Below are positions 44,785 through 55,221 of a stretch of DNA of 64,000 nucleotides, piece after piece. Source of the DNA: Luteimonas deserti (GTDB lineage Bacteria > Pseudomonadota > Gammaproteobacteria > Xanthomonadales > Xanthomonadaceae); assembly GCF_013425765.1 (NCBI RefSeq), contig NZ_JACCJZ010000001.1:1-64000 (forward strand), given 5' to 3'. Position 1 is the stretch's first letter. Each line of letters begins with the position of its first letter. The notes beneath the pieces were generated by a model, which was not told the origin of the DNA, did not search any database, and worked only from the letters and a program-made list of their open reading frames with translations. A program made the translations under genes and the position numbers.

Positions 44785-45480
44785 ATGATCGACCTGCACT
44801 ACTGGCCCACCCCCAACGGCCACAAGGTCACCCTGTTCCTCGAAGAAGCCGGCCTGGACTACACGATCCACCCCGTCAACATCGGCAAGGGCGACCAGTT
44901 CAAGCCGGAGTACCTCGCGTTCTCGCCGAACAACAAGATGCCGGCGATCGTCGACCACGCACCCGCCGACGGCGGCGCTCCGCAGGCCGTGTTCGAATCC
45001 GGCGCGATCCTGCTGTATCTGGCGGAGAAGTCCGGGCAGTTCCTGTCGACCGATCCGCGCGTGCGCGTCGAGACGCTGGAATGGCTGTTCTGGCAGATGG
45101 CCGGCCTCGGCCCGATGACCGGCCAGTACGGCCACTTCAACGTCTACGCGCCGGAGAAGATTCCGTATGCGATCGAGCGCTACACCAACGAAGCCAATCG
45201 TCTGCTGCAGGTGCTCGACACGCGTCTGAAGGGGCGCGATTTCATCGCCGGCGATGCGTACTCGATCGCCGACATGGCGACGTATCCGTGGATCGGTGTC
45301 TACGACAAGGCGCCAATCGACATGATCCCGTACCCGGAGGTCCAGCGCTGGCACGCGGCGATCAAGGCGCGTCCTGCGACGGAGCGCGCGTATGCAAAGG
45401 CGAAGGACGTGAATCCCGATGCCGGCAAGGCGATGAGTGACGAGGAAAAGAAGCTGCTGTTCGGCCAGGGGCGCCGCTGA
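44785..45480 (+). CDS. glutathione S-transferase (YfcG/YghU type)
   Basis: 231 residues from ATG 44785. Thioredoxin-like N-domain: IDLHYWPTPNGHKVTLFLEE, with TPNGHKV as the glutathione-proximal loop typical of Nu-class GSTs; PNNKMPAIVDH holds the cis-Pro and FESGAILLYLAEKSG the Glu-Ser pair. The helical C-domain contains WLFWQMAGLGPMTGQYGHF and FIAGDAYSIADMATYPWI. Nu-class members (E. coli YfcG, YghU) act as glutathione-dependent disulfide-bond reductases. It stands alone, apart from the sugar locus, and has no operator like those upstream. Confidence 0.92.
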   Translation: MIDLHYWPTPNGHKVTLFLEEAGLDYTIHPVNIGKGDQFKPEYLAFSPNNKMPAIVDHAPADGGAPQAVFESGAILLYLAEKSGQFLSTDPRVRVETLEWLFWQMAGLGPMTGQYGHFNVYAPEKIPYAIERYTNEANRLLQVLDTRLKGRDFIAGDAYSIADMATYPWIGVYDKAPIDMIPYPEVQRWHAAIKARPATERAYAKAKDVNPDAGKAMSDEEKKLLFGQGRR

Positions 45481-45719
45481 AGCACGCACGGTTCGGCGGT
45501 CCGCACCGCCAGGCATCGTTACCTGGCGTCGCAGGCTCGTTGGGTTCGAAACGCCTGCTGCAACCATCCGTCCTACGCCACGTTGTCGGCAGCGCAGGCC
45601 GGACATTGCAGCGCCCGCTGAGCTTGCGCTACCGACTCACGGCAGAGTTGCCCGCCACTCGCGCTGCAGGCGAGTGCACCGCAATCCGACGCGTCCGAGG
45701 GGCCGGACGCGGATCCGGA

Positions 45720-46910
45720 TCATCCGCGAGCGGCCGCCTGGATCCAATCCGGTACCACCACCCGATCGGGTGCCTCGGGGGCCTGGGGCTGTTGTTGCGC
45801 CAGACGCTGTCGTCCCTGTTCGAGGAAGGCCTCTCCTCGCGACGACTGCGCGAACACGAGCGTGATCTCCCGTGCGGACGCCGAATCCCCTGCGGACACA
45901 GCCCCGAACAACCGGTTGAGAAACGGATCGTCAAACTGGCTTCCCGCAGTGGCGCGCGACGCGGAGCCCGCATCGTGCGGCCGGGCCGCAGATGTACGCT
46001 CGCCTGCGCTGCGATCGCGGTTGATTGGATACCGATCGAGATCGATCTGTCCGGCGTTGAAGCGCGCTTCGGTGAACTCGGTCGCCTGCTCGGGATAGCG
46101 CGTCCGCAGATGATCGATCAGGACCGTTCGCGCCGGCGCGAGCGACTCCGAGATCGATCGCACAGCGCCATACTCATGAACGATGTCTGGATAGTCACGA
46201 TTCGCCTGGGCGATACGATTGGGACGCGCCTGCTGACCGTCGATGCTCACGCCGAATCCGCGCTCCACACGGTCGATCTCCGCGCGATAGGTGCGGTACA
46301 TCGCATAGACCTCGGCCGCTTCCTCTACCGAGACGTTTGCACGGTCGTCGTAGAGTCCGAAGACCTCCGACTCGGCGAAGCGCCGTTTGCGAAGCCCGCC
46401 TTCCATGTCCTCGCGCGAGCCCCAGCAGTTGTAGCGCAGTTGGTACCAGGCCTCGTACCTGTTCCCTTCCCCGATGGCGTCGAAAACAGGATGACCGCGC
46501 ATCGCCCCGACCCCGCGGTTATAGCTGACCGACACGAGGGCTACGCGCTCATGCGACAAGGGCAGACCTGCACGCTCTGCATGCACCTCGTATTCCTGGA
46601 TCGAGGCGCGAAACAGCCGGTCCGACTCCGCCTCGTTCACTGCCCTGTCGAAGCCCAGACCGATGCGCGTCTTGTCCCTGGGCGGCGCTCGGTCCACGCG
46701 TTCGAGTGTCTCGCGCTGCGCGGTCGACAACTCGAGACCGGACCGTGTCCAGATCTCGACATTGTTGTTGCGGTTGAGCGTATAGCCCCAGCCGATGGTC
46801 GCACGCCCATCACCGACGTCTTGCACCTGGGCGTGCAGCCCCTCGGTGCCGACGACCACGGTTCGGAGGCGCTGGTCGTACTGTCGCTGCTCCAGTTCGC
46901 GGACATCCAT
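45720..46910 (-). CDS. GH24 (T4-type) lysozyme with Gln-rich C-terminal extension, putative antibacterial effector
   Basis: 396 residues, ATG at 46910 with AGGAG 8 nt upstream; no signal peptide. Residues ~15-200 read as a T4/P22-type lysozyme. The catalytic Glu23 in VGTEGLHAQV, Asp31 (or 34) and Thr38 in ATIGWGYT match T4 lysozyme Glu11, Asp20 and Thr26, with Glu-to-Thr spacing identical at 15. SYNRGVGAM and GGLRKRRFAESEVFGLY match the family's second half. Residues ~205-396 are unlike lysozymes and end in a Gln-rich stretch (RQRLAQQQPQAPEAP). Absence of a signal peptide and a lipoprotein gene 15 nt upstream suggest a secreted effector with its immunity protein, as for type IV (X-Tfe) effectors of Xanthomonas. 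I could not confirm the XVIPCD delivery domain. Confidence 0.78.
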   Translation of the reverse strand: MDVRELEQRQYDQRLRTVVVGTEGLHAQVQDVGDGRATIGWGYTLNRNNNVEIWTRSGLELSTAQRETLERVDRAPPRDKTRIGLGFDRAVNEAESDRLFRASIQEYEVHAERAGLPLSHERVALVSVSYNRGVGAMRGHPVFDAIGEGNRYEAWYQLRYNCWGSREDMEGGLRKRRFAESEVFGLYDDRANVSVEEAAEVYAMYRTYRAEIDRVERGFGVSIDGQQARPNRIAQANRDYPDIVHEYGAVRSISESLAPARTVLIDHLRTRYPEQATEFTEARFNAGQIDLDRYPINRDRSAGERTSAARPHDAGSASRATAGSQFDDPFLNRLFGAVSAGDSASAREITLVFAQSSRGEAFLEQGRQRLAQQQPQAPEAPDRVVVPDWIQAAARG

Positions 46911-46925
46911 GTCGAACGCTCCTAT

Positions 46926-47423
46926 TCAGTCGACTTGCGGTGTGCAGCGCTCGGGTACGCGCCGATTCGTTCTGGCGTCGAGCTGCAGTACGTCGTCCAG
47001 CGCGATGACGTCGATGTCGGAGGCTCCCTGCTGCGTGACGCCCACCTGCGTCCAGTGCAGGTCCCGCCCGACACGGGTCGCGCGTATCCGCATGATCGTC
47101 TCGCTCCGGCCACTGGTGACCTCCAGCATTGCGACCTCACCATCCACGATGCCCGCGATCGCGCCCTCATCGACCTGACGCAGGTTGACGAGCGCGCCGC
47201 TGAAATCACCGCAGACCCGATGCCCCTGCTGCACCAACGTCACCGCAAAGCCTCCGCAGTCGAGCGCAGGCCTGCTCTGATCGCACCACTGCACGCTCCA
47301 TGAGCCGCTGAACCGGGCTTGCGCATTCAGGGTGTCGATGTGCCCCGTGGAGGGGCGCGCTGCGCACCCTGTGGCAGCGGTGGTCATCAGACAGACGACA
47401 CCCCATTGAATGGCTCGGCGCAT
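46926..47423 (-). CDS. lipoprotein, putative immunity protein for the GH24 lysozyme
   Basis: 165 residues. The signal peptide ends in lipobox ATGC (MRRAIQWGVVCLMTTAATGC); the Cys becomes the lipidated residue, giving a periplasm-facing lipoprotein. The body (FSGSWSVQWCDQSRPALDCG, GHRVCGDFSGALVNLRQVDEG, DIDVIALDDVL) has the pattern of small lipoproteins found beside lysozyme- or peptidase-like effectors in xanthomonads; two Cys pairs may form disulfides. It is first in a two-gene unit and ends 15 nt before the lysozyme gene, the immunity-first order common in the Xanthomonas type IV effector operons. Function inferred from context. Confidence 0.72.
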   Translation of the reverse strand: MRRAIQWGVVCLMTTAATGCAARPSTGHIDTLNAQARFSGSWSVQWCDQSRPALDCGGFAVTLVQQGHRVCGDFSGALVNLRQVDEGAIAGIVDGEVAMLEVTSGRSETIMRIRATRVGRDLHWTQVGVTQQGASDIDVIALDDVLQLDARTNRRVPERCTPQVD

Positions 47424-47497
47424 TCCCTGACTCCTCCATCGCGGCTCGCCCGGGATCCATTACGCCCACGCAGCCCCCGCAGTTAGCAGCGGAATAG

Positions 47498-49891
<2,394 letters not shown>

Positions 49892-49945
49892 TTCCGTCCG
49901 GCGTGGTGCGTCGCCGGGGCGGCGCATGGAACCGCCCCCGGACGC

Positions 49946-50644
49946 TCAGGCGAGCCTCGCCAGCATCCGGCGGTGCCCGATCATCCGCGCCCACCGCGTG
50001 CCGACATCGATCCAGCACACGTAGGCCGCTTCGCGGGCGATGTGCAGCAACGTGCCGGGCTGCCACGACAGTGCGGGCTCGGCTGCGCAGAGTTCCGACT
50101 CCAGACCCATATGGCGCGCCAGCAATGCGCAGCGCGCCAGGTGATAACGACTGCTGAGCAGGGTCACGACCGGGGCCGCGGCCGGCTCCGCGGCCTCGGC
50201 CAGCAGCAGCCGGGCATTGCGCAGATTCTGAAGCGTGTCGCGCGACCGGTCTTCCAGCAGCAGGGGCGCATCGGCGGCGACGCCGAGTGCGAACAGGCCG
50301 CGCTGTGCCAGCATCGCCTCGGTCGGGCTGCCGACCGGACCGCCGCCCAGCAGCAGCATGCGCCGGGCCGGCTGCAGTGCCCACAATGCCGCCGCCCGTG
50401 ACACACGGGCCTGAAAATCCGGGTCGAGCCGACCTTCGGGCGCATGTTTGCCGAACACCAGCAGGCAATCGCCTCGATCCGCTGCGCAAGGCGCCGTCCG
50501 CGCGACCCGCCAGACGTGCACCACATAGCCCACGTACACCAGGCCCAGGCTCAGCACGCAGGCACTGCCGGCCACGGCCAGCGCGTGCAGCGCGTCGCCG
50601 TCGACCAGCAGTCGCAGACGGCGCAGGAGTCGGGATCGGGCCAT
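49946..50644 (-). CDS. YdcF/ElyC/SanA-type (DUF218) membrane protein
   Basis: 232 residues. One N-terminal transmembrane segment (ALAVAGSACVLSLGLVYVGY, residues ~21-40) anchors a DUF218 domain: CLLVFGKHAPEGRLDPDFQARV, LLLGGGPVGSPTEAMLAQRGL (in parts LLLGGGPVG, SPTEAMLAQ), DRSRDTLQNLRNARLLL and TLLSSRYHLARCALLARHMG. Family members affect envelope integrity and vancomycin or detergent resistance, but their chemistry is unknown. It is divergent from the pigment-locus ketoacyl synthase gene. Confidence 0.85.
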   Translation of the reverse strand: MARSRLLRRLRLLVDGDALHALAVAGSACVLSLGLVYVGYVVHVWRVARTAPCAADRGDCLLVFGKHAPEGRLDPDFQARVSRAAALWALQPARRMLLLGGGPVGSPTEAMLAQRGLFALGVAADAPLLLEDRSRDTLQNLRNARLLLAEAAEPAAAPVVTLLSSRYHLARCALLARHMGLESELCAAEPALSWQPGTLLHIAREAAYVCWIDVGTRWARMIGHRRMLARLA

Positions 50645-50710
50645 TGCGCAGGGCTCCGGCGCGCCGGGGGGCGGCCGTCGGGGCCCGATTCTAGCCTCAC
50701 GTGCGCTGGC

Positions 50711-50716
50711 TATACT
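50711..50716 (+). promoter_or_regulatory. -10 element (TATACT) upstream of the pigment operon
   Basis: TATACT lies 60 bp before the ATG at 50771; the -35 region (ATTCTA around 50688-50693, spacer 17) is weak. It should start the four-gene plus-strand arm. Confidence 0.45.
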
Positions 50717-50770
50717 CGTCGGCCGATTTCATGGATTTTCCGCGTGTCCCGAACGCAGTCGCCACCGCCG

Positions 50771-51973
50771 ATGCCGGCCGTCGCCATCCGTGCCTTCTCC
50801 GCGACCACCGCGCTCGGCCGGGGCACGGACGCCCAGTACGCCGGCCTGCAGGCGCGACGCAGCGGCCTGCGCCGCAACGATTTCGGTGCAACGCCCTTGC
50901 CTACGTGGATCGGCCGCGTCGAAGGGGTGGAGGACGCGCCGCTGCCCGAGGCGCTGGCCCGCTGGGAATGCCGCAACAACCGCCTGGCCTGGCTCGCGCT
51001 GCAGCAGGACGGTCTGCCCGAGGTGCTCGCCACCATGGTCGCGCGCCACGGCGCCGAGCGCGTCGCACTGGTCGTCGGAACGTCCACATCGAGCATCGGT
51101 GCCAGCGAGGAAGGCTACGCCCGCGCGGAGCAGGACGACGCCGGTGCCCGGCGCTTCCCCGACGACCTCGCCCGCCCGATCGTGCACACGCCGCATTCGC
51201 TGGGCGATTTCCTCCAGAACGCCACCGGTCTGCGCGGCCCCTGCATCACGGTGGCCACGGCATGCTCGTCGAGCGCCAAGGTGTTCGCCCAGGCCGCGCG
51301 CATGTTCGAGGCCGGCGTGGTGGATGCGGCGCTCGTCGGCGGCGTGGACACCCTGTGCGGCAGCGTGCTCTTCGGCTTCAACGCGCTCGGCCTCGTCTCG
51401 CGCAACCCCTGCCTGCCCTTCGATGCGAACCGGGACGGCCTGTCGCTGGGCGAAGCCGGCGGCTTCGCGGTGCTCGAACGTGCCGGCGCAGCCGACACCG
51501 GGCTGCAACTGTGTGGTTACGGCGAGTCGAGCGACGCGCACCACATGTCCGCCCCGCATCCCGAAGGCCTGGGCGCCTCGCTGTCGATGCGCGATGCACT
51601 CGCACGCGCAGGCATCGAGGCTTCGGAGGTCGGCTATCTGAACCTGCACGGCACCTCGACGCCGGCCAACGACATGGTGGAAGCTCGCGCGGTCGACAGC
51701 CTGTTTCCTCCCACGTTGCACGCCAGCTCCACCAAAGGCTGGACCGGGCACACGCTGGGCGCGGCGGGCATCGTCGAATCGGTGTTCGCGCTGCTCGCCC
51801 TCGAGCACGGGCTGCTGCCTGGCATCCTGCACAGCGCGGCGCCGGACCCGGCCTGCGGCCCGCAGATCCGCTTCGACAATGTGGAACGGCCGATCCGCTA
51901 CGCGATGAACAATTCCTTCGGGTTCGGCGGCAACAACTGTTCTCTGGTGTTCGGCCGGACGGTGACCGCGTGA
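50771..51973 (+). CDS. beta-ketoacyl-ACP synthase (FabF-like), aryl polyene/xanthomonadin pathway
   Basis: 400 residues from ATG 50771; an in-frame GTG at 50744 is possible. Condensing enzyme with the complete Cys-His-His triad: Cys in TVATACSSSAKVF, His in LNLHGTSTPAND and His in KGWTGHTLGAAG. The C-terminal NNSFGFGGNNCSLVFGR closes the fold. Context (chain-length-factor-like partner, halogenase-family protein, MMPL exporter, LolA-like, FabG-like and ApeP-like genes) points to type II polyketide-like synthesis of an aryl polyene, the pigment class of xanthomonadins. Its stop overlaps the next gene's GTG. Confidence 0.9.
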   Translation: MPAVAIRAFSATTALGRGTDAQYAGLQARRSGLRRNDFGATPLPTWIGRVEGVEDAPLPEALARWECRNNRLAWLALQQDGLPEVLATMVARHGAERVALVVGTSTSSIGASEEGYARAEQDDAGARRFPDDLARPIVHTPHSLGDFLQNATGLRGPCITVATACSSSAKVFAQAARMFEAGVVDAALVGGVDTLCGSVLFGFNALGLVSRNPCLPFDANRDGLSLGEAGGFAVLERAGAADTGLQLCGYGESSDAHHMSAPHPEGLGASLSMRDALARAGIEASEVGYLNLHGTSTPANDMVEARAVDSLFPPTLHASSTKGWTGHTLGAAGIVESVFALLALEHGLLPGILHSAAPDPACGPQIRFDNVERPIRYAMNNSFGFGGNNCSLVFGRTVTA

Positions 51974-52746
51974 GCGCGCTCACCGCCACCATCGCCGGAG
52001 TGGGCTTCTGGGCCGAGGGTCTGCCGGACTGGTCCGCGGCCGCCGCATTCGCGCGCGGCGGCGAACGCCCCGAATCGGCGCCGGCCCGGCCATCGCCGCA
52101 GTTGCTGGCGCCCAACGAGCGTCGGCGCGCGCCGGGTTCGGTGGCGGTGGCGCTGGAGGTGGCCATGGCCGCGTGCCGCGACGCCGGGTTCGATCCGGCC
52201 GCGTTGCCCTCGATATTCGCCTCCACCCATGGCGACCTGGCGATCACCGACTACATGTGCGAAACCCTCGCCACCGATGCCACCGCGGTCTCGCCCACCA
52301 AGTTCCACAACTCGGTGCACAACGCGGCCGCCGGCTACTGGACCATCGGCGCGGGCTGCACCGAGGCGGCGACCGCGATCAGCGCCTTCGATGCGACCTT
52401 CGCGCAGGGACTGCTCGAGGCCCTGTTGCAGCTCGCGGCCGGTCATCCGGCCGTGCTGCTGGTCGCCTACGACACTGCAGCGGCCGGGCTGCTCGGCACC
52501 GTGACCCGGAGCGAGGGCCTGCTCGGCGCGGCCCTCGTGCTCGCGCGTGACGGCGCGGGCCCGCGCCTGCATGCGCGGCTCGCCGACGGCGATGCCGTAC
52601 CCGGCGACGGACCGCTGGCGCGGCACGCGCCGGCCAATGCCATGGCGCAGATGCTGCCGCTGTTCGATGCGCTGGCGAGCGGCGCCACCCGCGCCTCCCT
52701 GCGCGCCGGCCCGCAGCGCCAGTTGGTCGTGGACATCGCGCCGTGA
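51970..52746 (+). CDS. ketoacyl synthase-like chain-length-factor protein
   Basis: 258 residues, GTG start overlapping the ketoacyl synthase stop by 4 nt. An N-terminal ketoacyl-synthase half-fold (SALTATIAGVGFWAEGLPDW, VALEVAMAACRDAGFDPAAL, STHGDLAITDYMCETLAT, SPTKFHNSVHNAAAGYW) lacks the active-site Cys: the nucleophile region reads IGAGCTEAATAISAFD, out of the canonical ACSSS context. Short KS-like proteins of this type (the ApeC-like partner in aryl polyene loci) dimerise with the true synthase and set chain length. Tight coupling to the synthase gene supports this. Confidence 0.82.
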   Translation: MSALTATIAGVGFWAEGLPDWSAAAAFARGGERPESAPARPSPQLLAPNERRRAPGSVAVALEVAMAACRDAGFDPAALPSIFASTHGDLAITDYMCETLATDATAVSPTKFHNSVHNAAAGYWTIGAGCTEAATAISAFDATFAQGLLEALLQLAAGHPAVLLVAYDTAAAGLLGTVTRSEGLLGAALVLARDGAGPRLHARLADGDAVPGDGPLARHAPANAMAQMLPLFDALASGATRASLRAGPQRQLVVDIAP

Positions 52747-53567
52747 GCACGCCCACCCTGCATCGCGGGAATGTCGCCGTCGTGATTCCGGCCCTGAACG
52801 AGGCCCTGCGCATCGATGAAGTGGTCAGCGAAGCGCTGGAGCACTGCGACCACGTCATCGTCGTGGACGACGGGTCCGACGACGGCACCGCCGGAATCGT
52901 CGCCGCCCAGCCGGTGACCCTTGTCCGCCACGGCCAGCGCCGGGGCAAGGGCGCCGCGCTGCGCAGCGGGTTCGCCGAGGCACGCAAGTGCGGCCTGCAG
53001 GCGGTGGTCACGATGGACGGGGACGGCCAGCACCGCGCCAGCGACATACCGCGCCTGCTGGACGCGGCCAATCGCCATCCCGGGTGCATCGTCAACGGTG
53101 CGCGGCTGAAGAAGCGCAGCACCCAGCCCTGGTACCGGCGCATCGGCAACGACTTCGGCGACTGGGGCATCGGCTGGGCCTGCGGCTTCCGCCTCGTGGA
53201 CAGCCAGAGCGGCCAACGCCTGTACCCGGCGCAGGTGCTGGCCCTGGAAAACGTTCACGGCGAGGGCTTCGTCTACGAGGCGCAGATCCTGATCTCGGCG
53301 GCGCGCGAACTCGGCTGCGGCGTCGTGTCGGTCCCGGTGGAGACCCGCTACCGCTGCGCCGGATCCGACGAACAGTTCCGCCAGAGCCACTTCCGCCTGT
53401 TCCATGATCTGCGACGCATCACCTCGCACGTCGGCGCGCAGATCATCGGACGCGGCGAAGTCATCGCCCGCTACCGCCAGGCGCGCGCCCGTGCGCCAGT
53501 GATCGACGACCCCGATGCATTGGCCGGAATGCCGGCCGACCCGGCGCAGATGCAGGAGACAGGATGA
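52743..53567 (+). CDS. GT2 family glycosyltransferase of the pigment locus
   Basis: 274 residues, GTG start overlapping the previous stop. GT-A fold: VAVVIPALNEALRIDEVVSE, HVIVVDDGSDDGTAGIV (nucleotide-sugar Asp pair), RRGKGAALRSGFAEA and VVTMDGDGQH (metal-binding DxD). It resembles dolichyl-phosphate-mannose-synthase-like enzymes without membrane helices. In xanthomonadin and aryl polyene loci such enzymes probably attach a sugar to the polyene lipid; the acceptor is not provable from sequence. It overlaps the next gene's ATG by 4 nt. Confidence 0.88.
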   Translation: MSTPTLHRGNVAVVIPALNEALRIDEVVSEALEHCDHVIVVDDGSDDGTAGIVAAQPVTLVRHGQRRGKGAALRSGFAEARKCGLQAVVTMDGDGQHRASDIPRLLDAANRHPGCIVNGARLKKRSTQPWYRRIGNDFGDWGIGWACGFRLVDSQSGQRLYPAQVLALENVHGEGFVYEAQILISAARELGCGVVSVPVETRYRCAGSDEQFRQSHFRLFHDLRRITSHVGAQIIGRGEVIARYRQARARAPVIDDPDALAGMPADPAQMQETG

Positions 53568-55213
53568 TGCGTGACATGCCGACCGACCCCGCCGCCACTG
53601 GCGATTACCGGACCGACGTTGCCATTCTCGGCGGCGGCCTCGCCGGCCTGACGCTGGCCCTGCAAATGCGCCAGCAGCAACCGCAGCTCCAGGTCACGGT
53701 GATCGAACGACGCGCGCATCCGGTGCGCGAGGCCGCGCACAAGGTGGGCGAATCCAGCGTCGAGATCGGCGCGCATTACTTCGCCGAGGTGCTCGGCCTG
53801 CGCGAGCATCTGGATGCCGAGCAGATCCGCAAGTTCGGATTCCGGTTCTTCTTCTCCGACCGCAGCGCCGAGGTCGATCGGTGCACCGAGCTCGGCGTCA
53901 GCCAGCTGATGCCCACACCCTCCTGGCAGATCGACCGCGGTCGTTTCGAGAACCACCTGGGCGAGCGTGCCCGCGCCCTGGGCGTGCGCTTCGACGACGG
54001 CGCCGTGGTGCGCGGCATCGATCTCGCCGACGGCGATGCCGACCATCTCGTCCGCGTCGAGCACGACGGCGCGACACACGCGGTGCACTGCCGCTGGGTG
54101 GTGGATGCCAGCGGACGCGCCGGCCTGCTCAAGCGCAAGCTCAATCTTGCGATGGACAACGATCACGCCGCCAACGCGGTCTGGTGGCGCGTGGACGGCT
54201 TCGTCGATCCGAATGCCTGGTCGAACGACACGCAGTGGCTGCAGCGCTGCGATCCGCCGGATCGCTGGCGCTCCACCAACCACATGTGCGGGCCGGGCTA
54301 CTGGTTCTGGCTGATCCCGCTGTCGTCGGGCGCGCATTCGCTGGGCATCGTCTGCGATGCGGCCCTGCATCCGCTGGACACGATGAACACCCACGAGAAG
54401 GCGATGGACTGGCTGCGTCGGCATCAGCCGCAGGTGGCCGCGACGCTGGAACGCAGCGAGCATGCGCTGCAGGACTTCATGTTCCTGCGCAACTTCTCCT
54501 ACGGCTGCAAACAGGTCTTCTCGCGCGACCGCTGGGCGCTCACCGGCGAGGCGGGCGTGTTCCTCGACCCGTTCTATTCGCCCGGCAGCGATTTCATCGC
54601 CATCAGCAACACCTACATCTGCGACCTGATCGCCCGCGAACGGGCCGGTCGTGACATCAGCCACCACGCCGACCTGTACCAGCAGCTGTACCTCTCGTTC
54701 TACGAGAACACGCTCACCCTCTACCAGGACCAGTACCCGCTGTTCGGCGACGCCCAGGTGATGCCGGTCAAGGTGATCTGGGACTACACGTACTACTGGG
54801 CCCTGCTGGCGCCCCTATTCTGTGCCGGGCGCATGACCGATCTCGATACGCTCGGCCGCCTGCGGCCGGCGTTCAACGAGGCGCGCGCACTGAATCTCGC
54901 GATCCAGCCGCTGCTGCGTGCCTGGGGCCTGTGCAACGCGGAAGGCCCTGCGCCCGAAAGCCGCCTGCTGGACCAGTTCCAGATCGGCTGGTTCCGCGAC
55001 ATGAACGGCGCGCTCAACACCCCCCTGGACACGGCGGCGTTCGTCGACCGGATCAACGCCAACGTCGCACGCATGCGTTGGCTGGCCAGCGAGGTCCTGC
55101 AGCGTGCCCGCGCCATGCATCCGCACATCGACGACCACGGACTCGACGCGCTGCTCGCAGGCGAAGTCACCCCGGCCTCGTTGCCACCGGTCTGGTATGC
55201 CGACGCTGCCTGA
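53564..55213 (+). CDS. flavin-dependent halogenase-family protein of the pigment locus
   Basis: 549 residues, ATG 53564 with GGAG upstream. FAD motif DVAILGGGLAGLTLALQM (residues ~18-35); GESSVEIGAHYF replaces the GEATxP block; a candidate catalytic Lys90 lies in QIRKFGFRFFF; VVDASGRAGLLKRKL; a complete WxWxIP motif at Trp247-Phe-Trp249-Leu-Ile251-Pro252; ALTGEAGVFLDPFYSPGSDFI closes the FAD domain. Xanthomonadins are brominated aryl polyenes and their locus is known to contain a halogenase-like gene, so bromination of the aryl head is the likely role. It is only distantly like the two sugar-locus paralogues. Last gene of the plus-strand arm. Confidence 0.86.
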   Translation: MMRDMPTDPAATGDYRTDVAILGGGLAGLTLALQMRQQQPQLQVTVIERRAHPVREAAHKVGESSVEIGAHYFAEVLGLREHLDAEQIRKFGFRFFFSDRSAEVDRCTELGVSQLMPTPSWQIDRGRFENHLGERARALGVRFDDGAVVRGIDLADGDADHLVRVEHDGATHAVHCRWVVDASGRAGLLKRKLNLAMDNDHAANAVWWRVDGFVDPNAWSNDTQWLQRCDPPDRWRSTNHMCGPGYWFWLIPLSSGAHSLGIVCDAALHPLDTMNTHEKAMDWLRRHQPQVAATLERSEHALQDFMFLRNFSYGCKQVFSRDRWALTGEAGVFLDPFYSPGSDFIAISNTYICDLIARERAGRDISHHADLYQQLYLSFYENTLTLYQDQYPLFGDAQVMPVKVIWDYTYYWALLAPLFCAGRMTDLDTLGRLRPAFNEARALNLAIQPLLRAWGLCNAEGPAPESRLLDQFQIGWFRDMNGALNTPLDTAAFVDRINANVARMRWLASEVLQRARAMHPHIDDHGLDALLAGEVTPASLPPVWYADAA

Positions 55214-55221
55214 CCGCGCGC

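Noticed and set aside
45720..46910. Phage endolysin interpretation
   Set aside because: No holin, spanin, tail or integrase genes nearby; long C-terminal extension and a lipoprotein partner fit an effector better. Not fully excluded.
45540..47303. Plus-strand open frame opposite the lysozyme/lipoprotein unit
   Set aside because: No motifs; the minus-strand proteins have GH24 catalytic residues and a lipobox with good ribosome-binding sites.
51970..52746. Second active ketoacyl synthase
   Set aside because: Too short (258 residues) and without the canonical active-site Cys context; called chain-length-factor-like instead.
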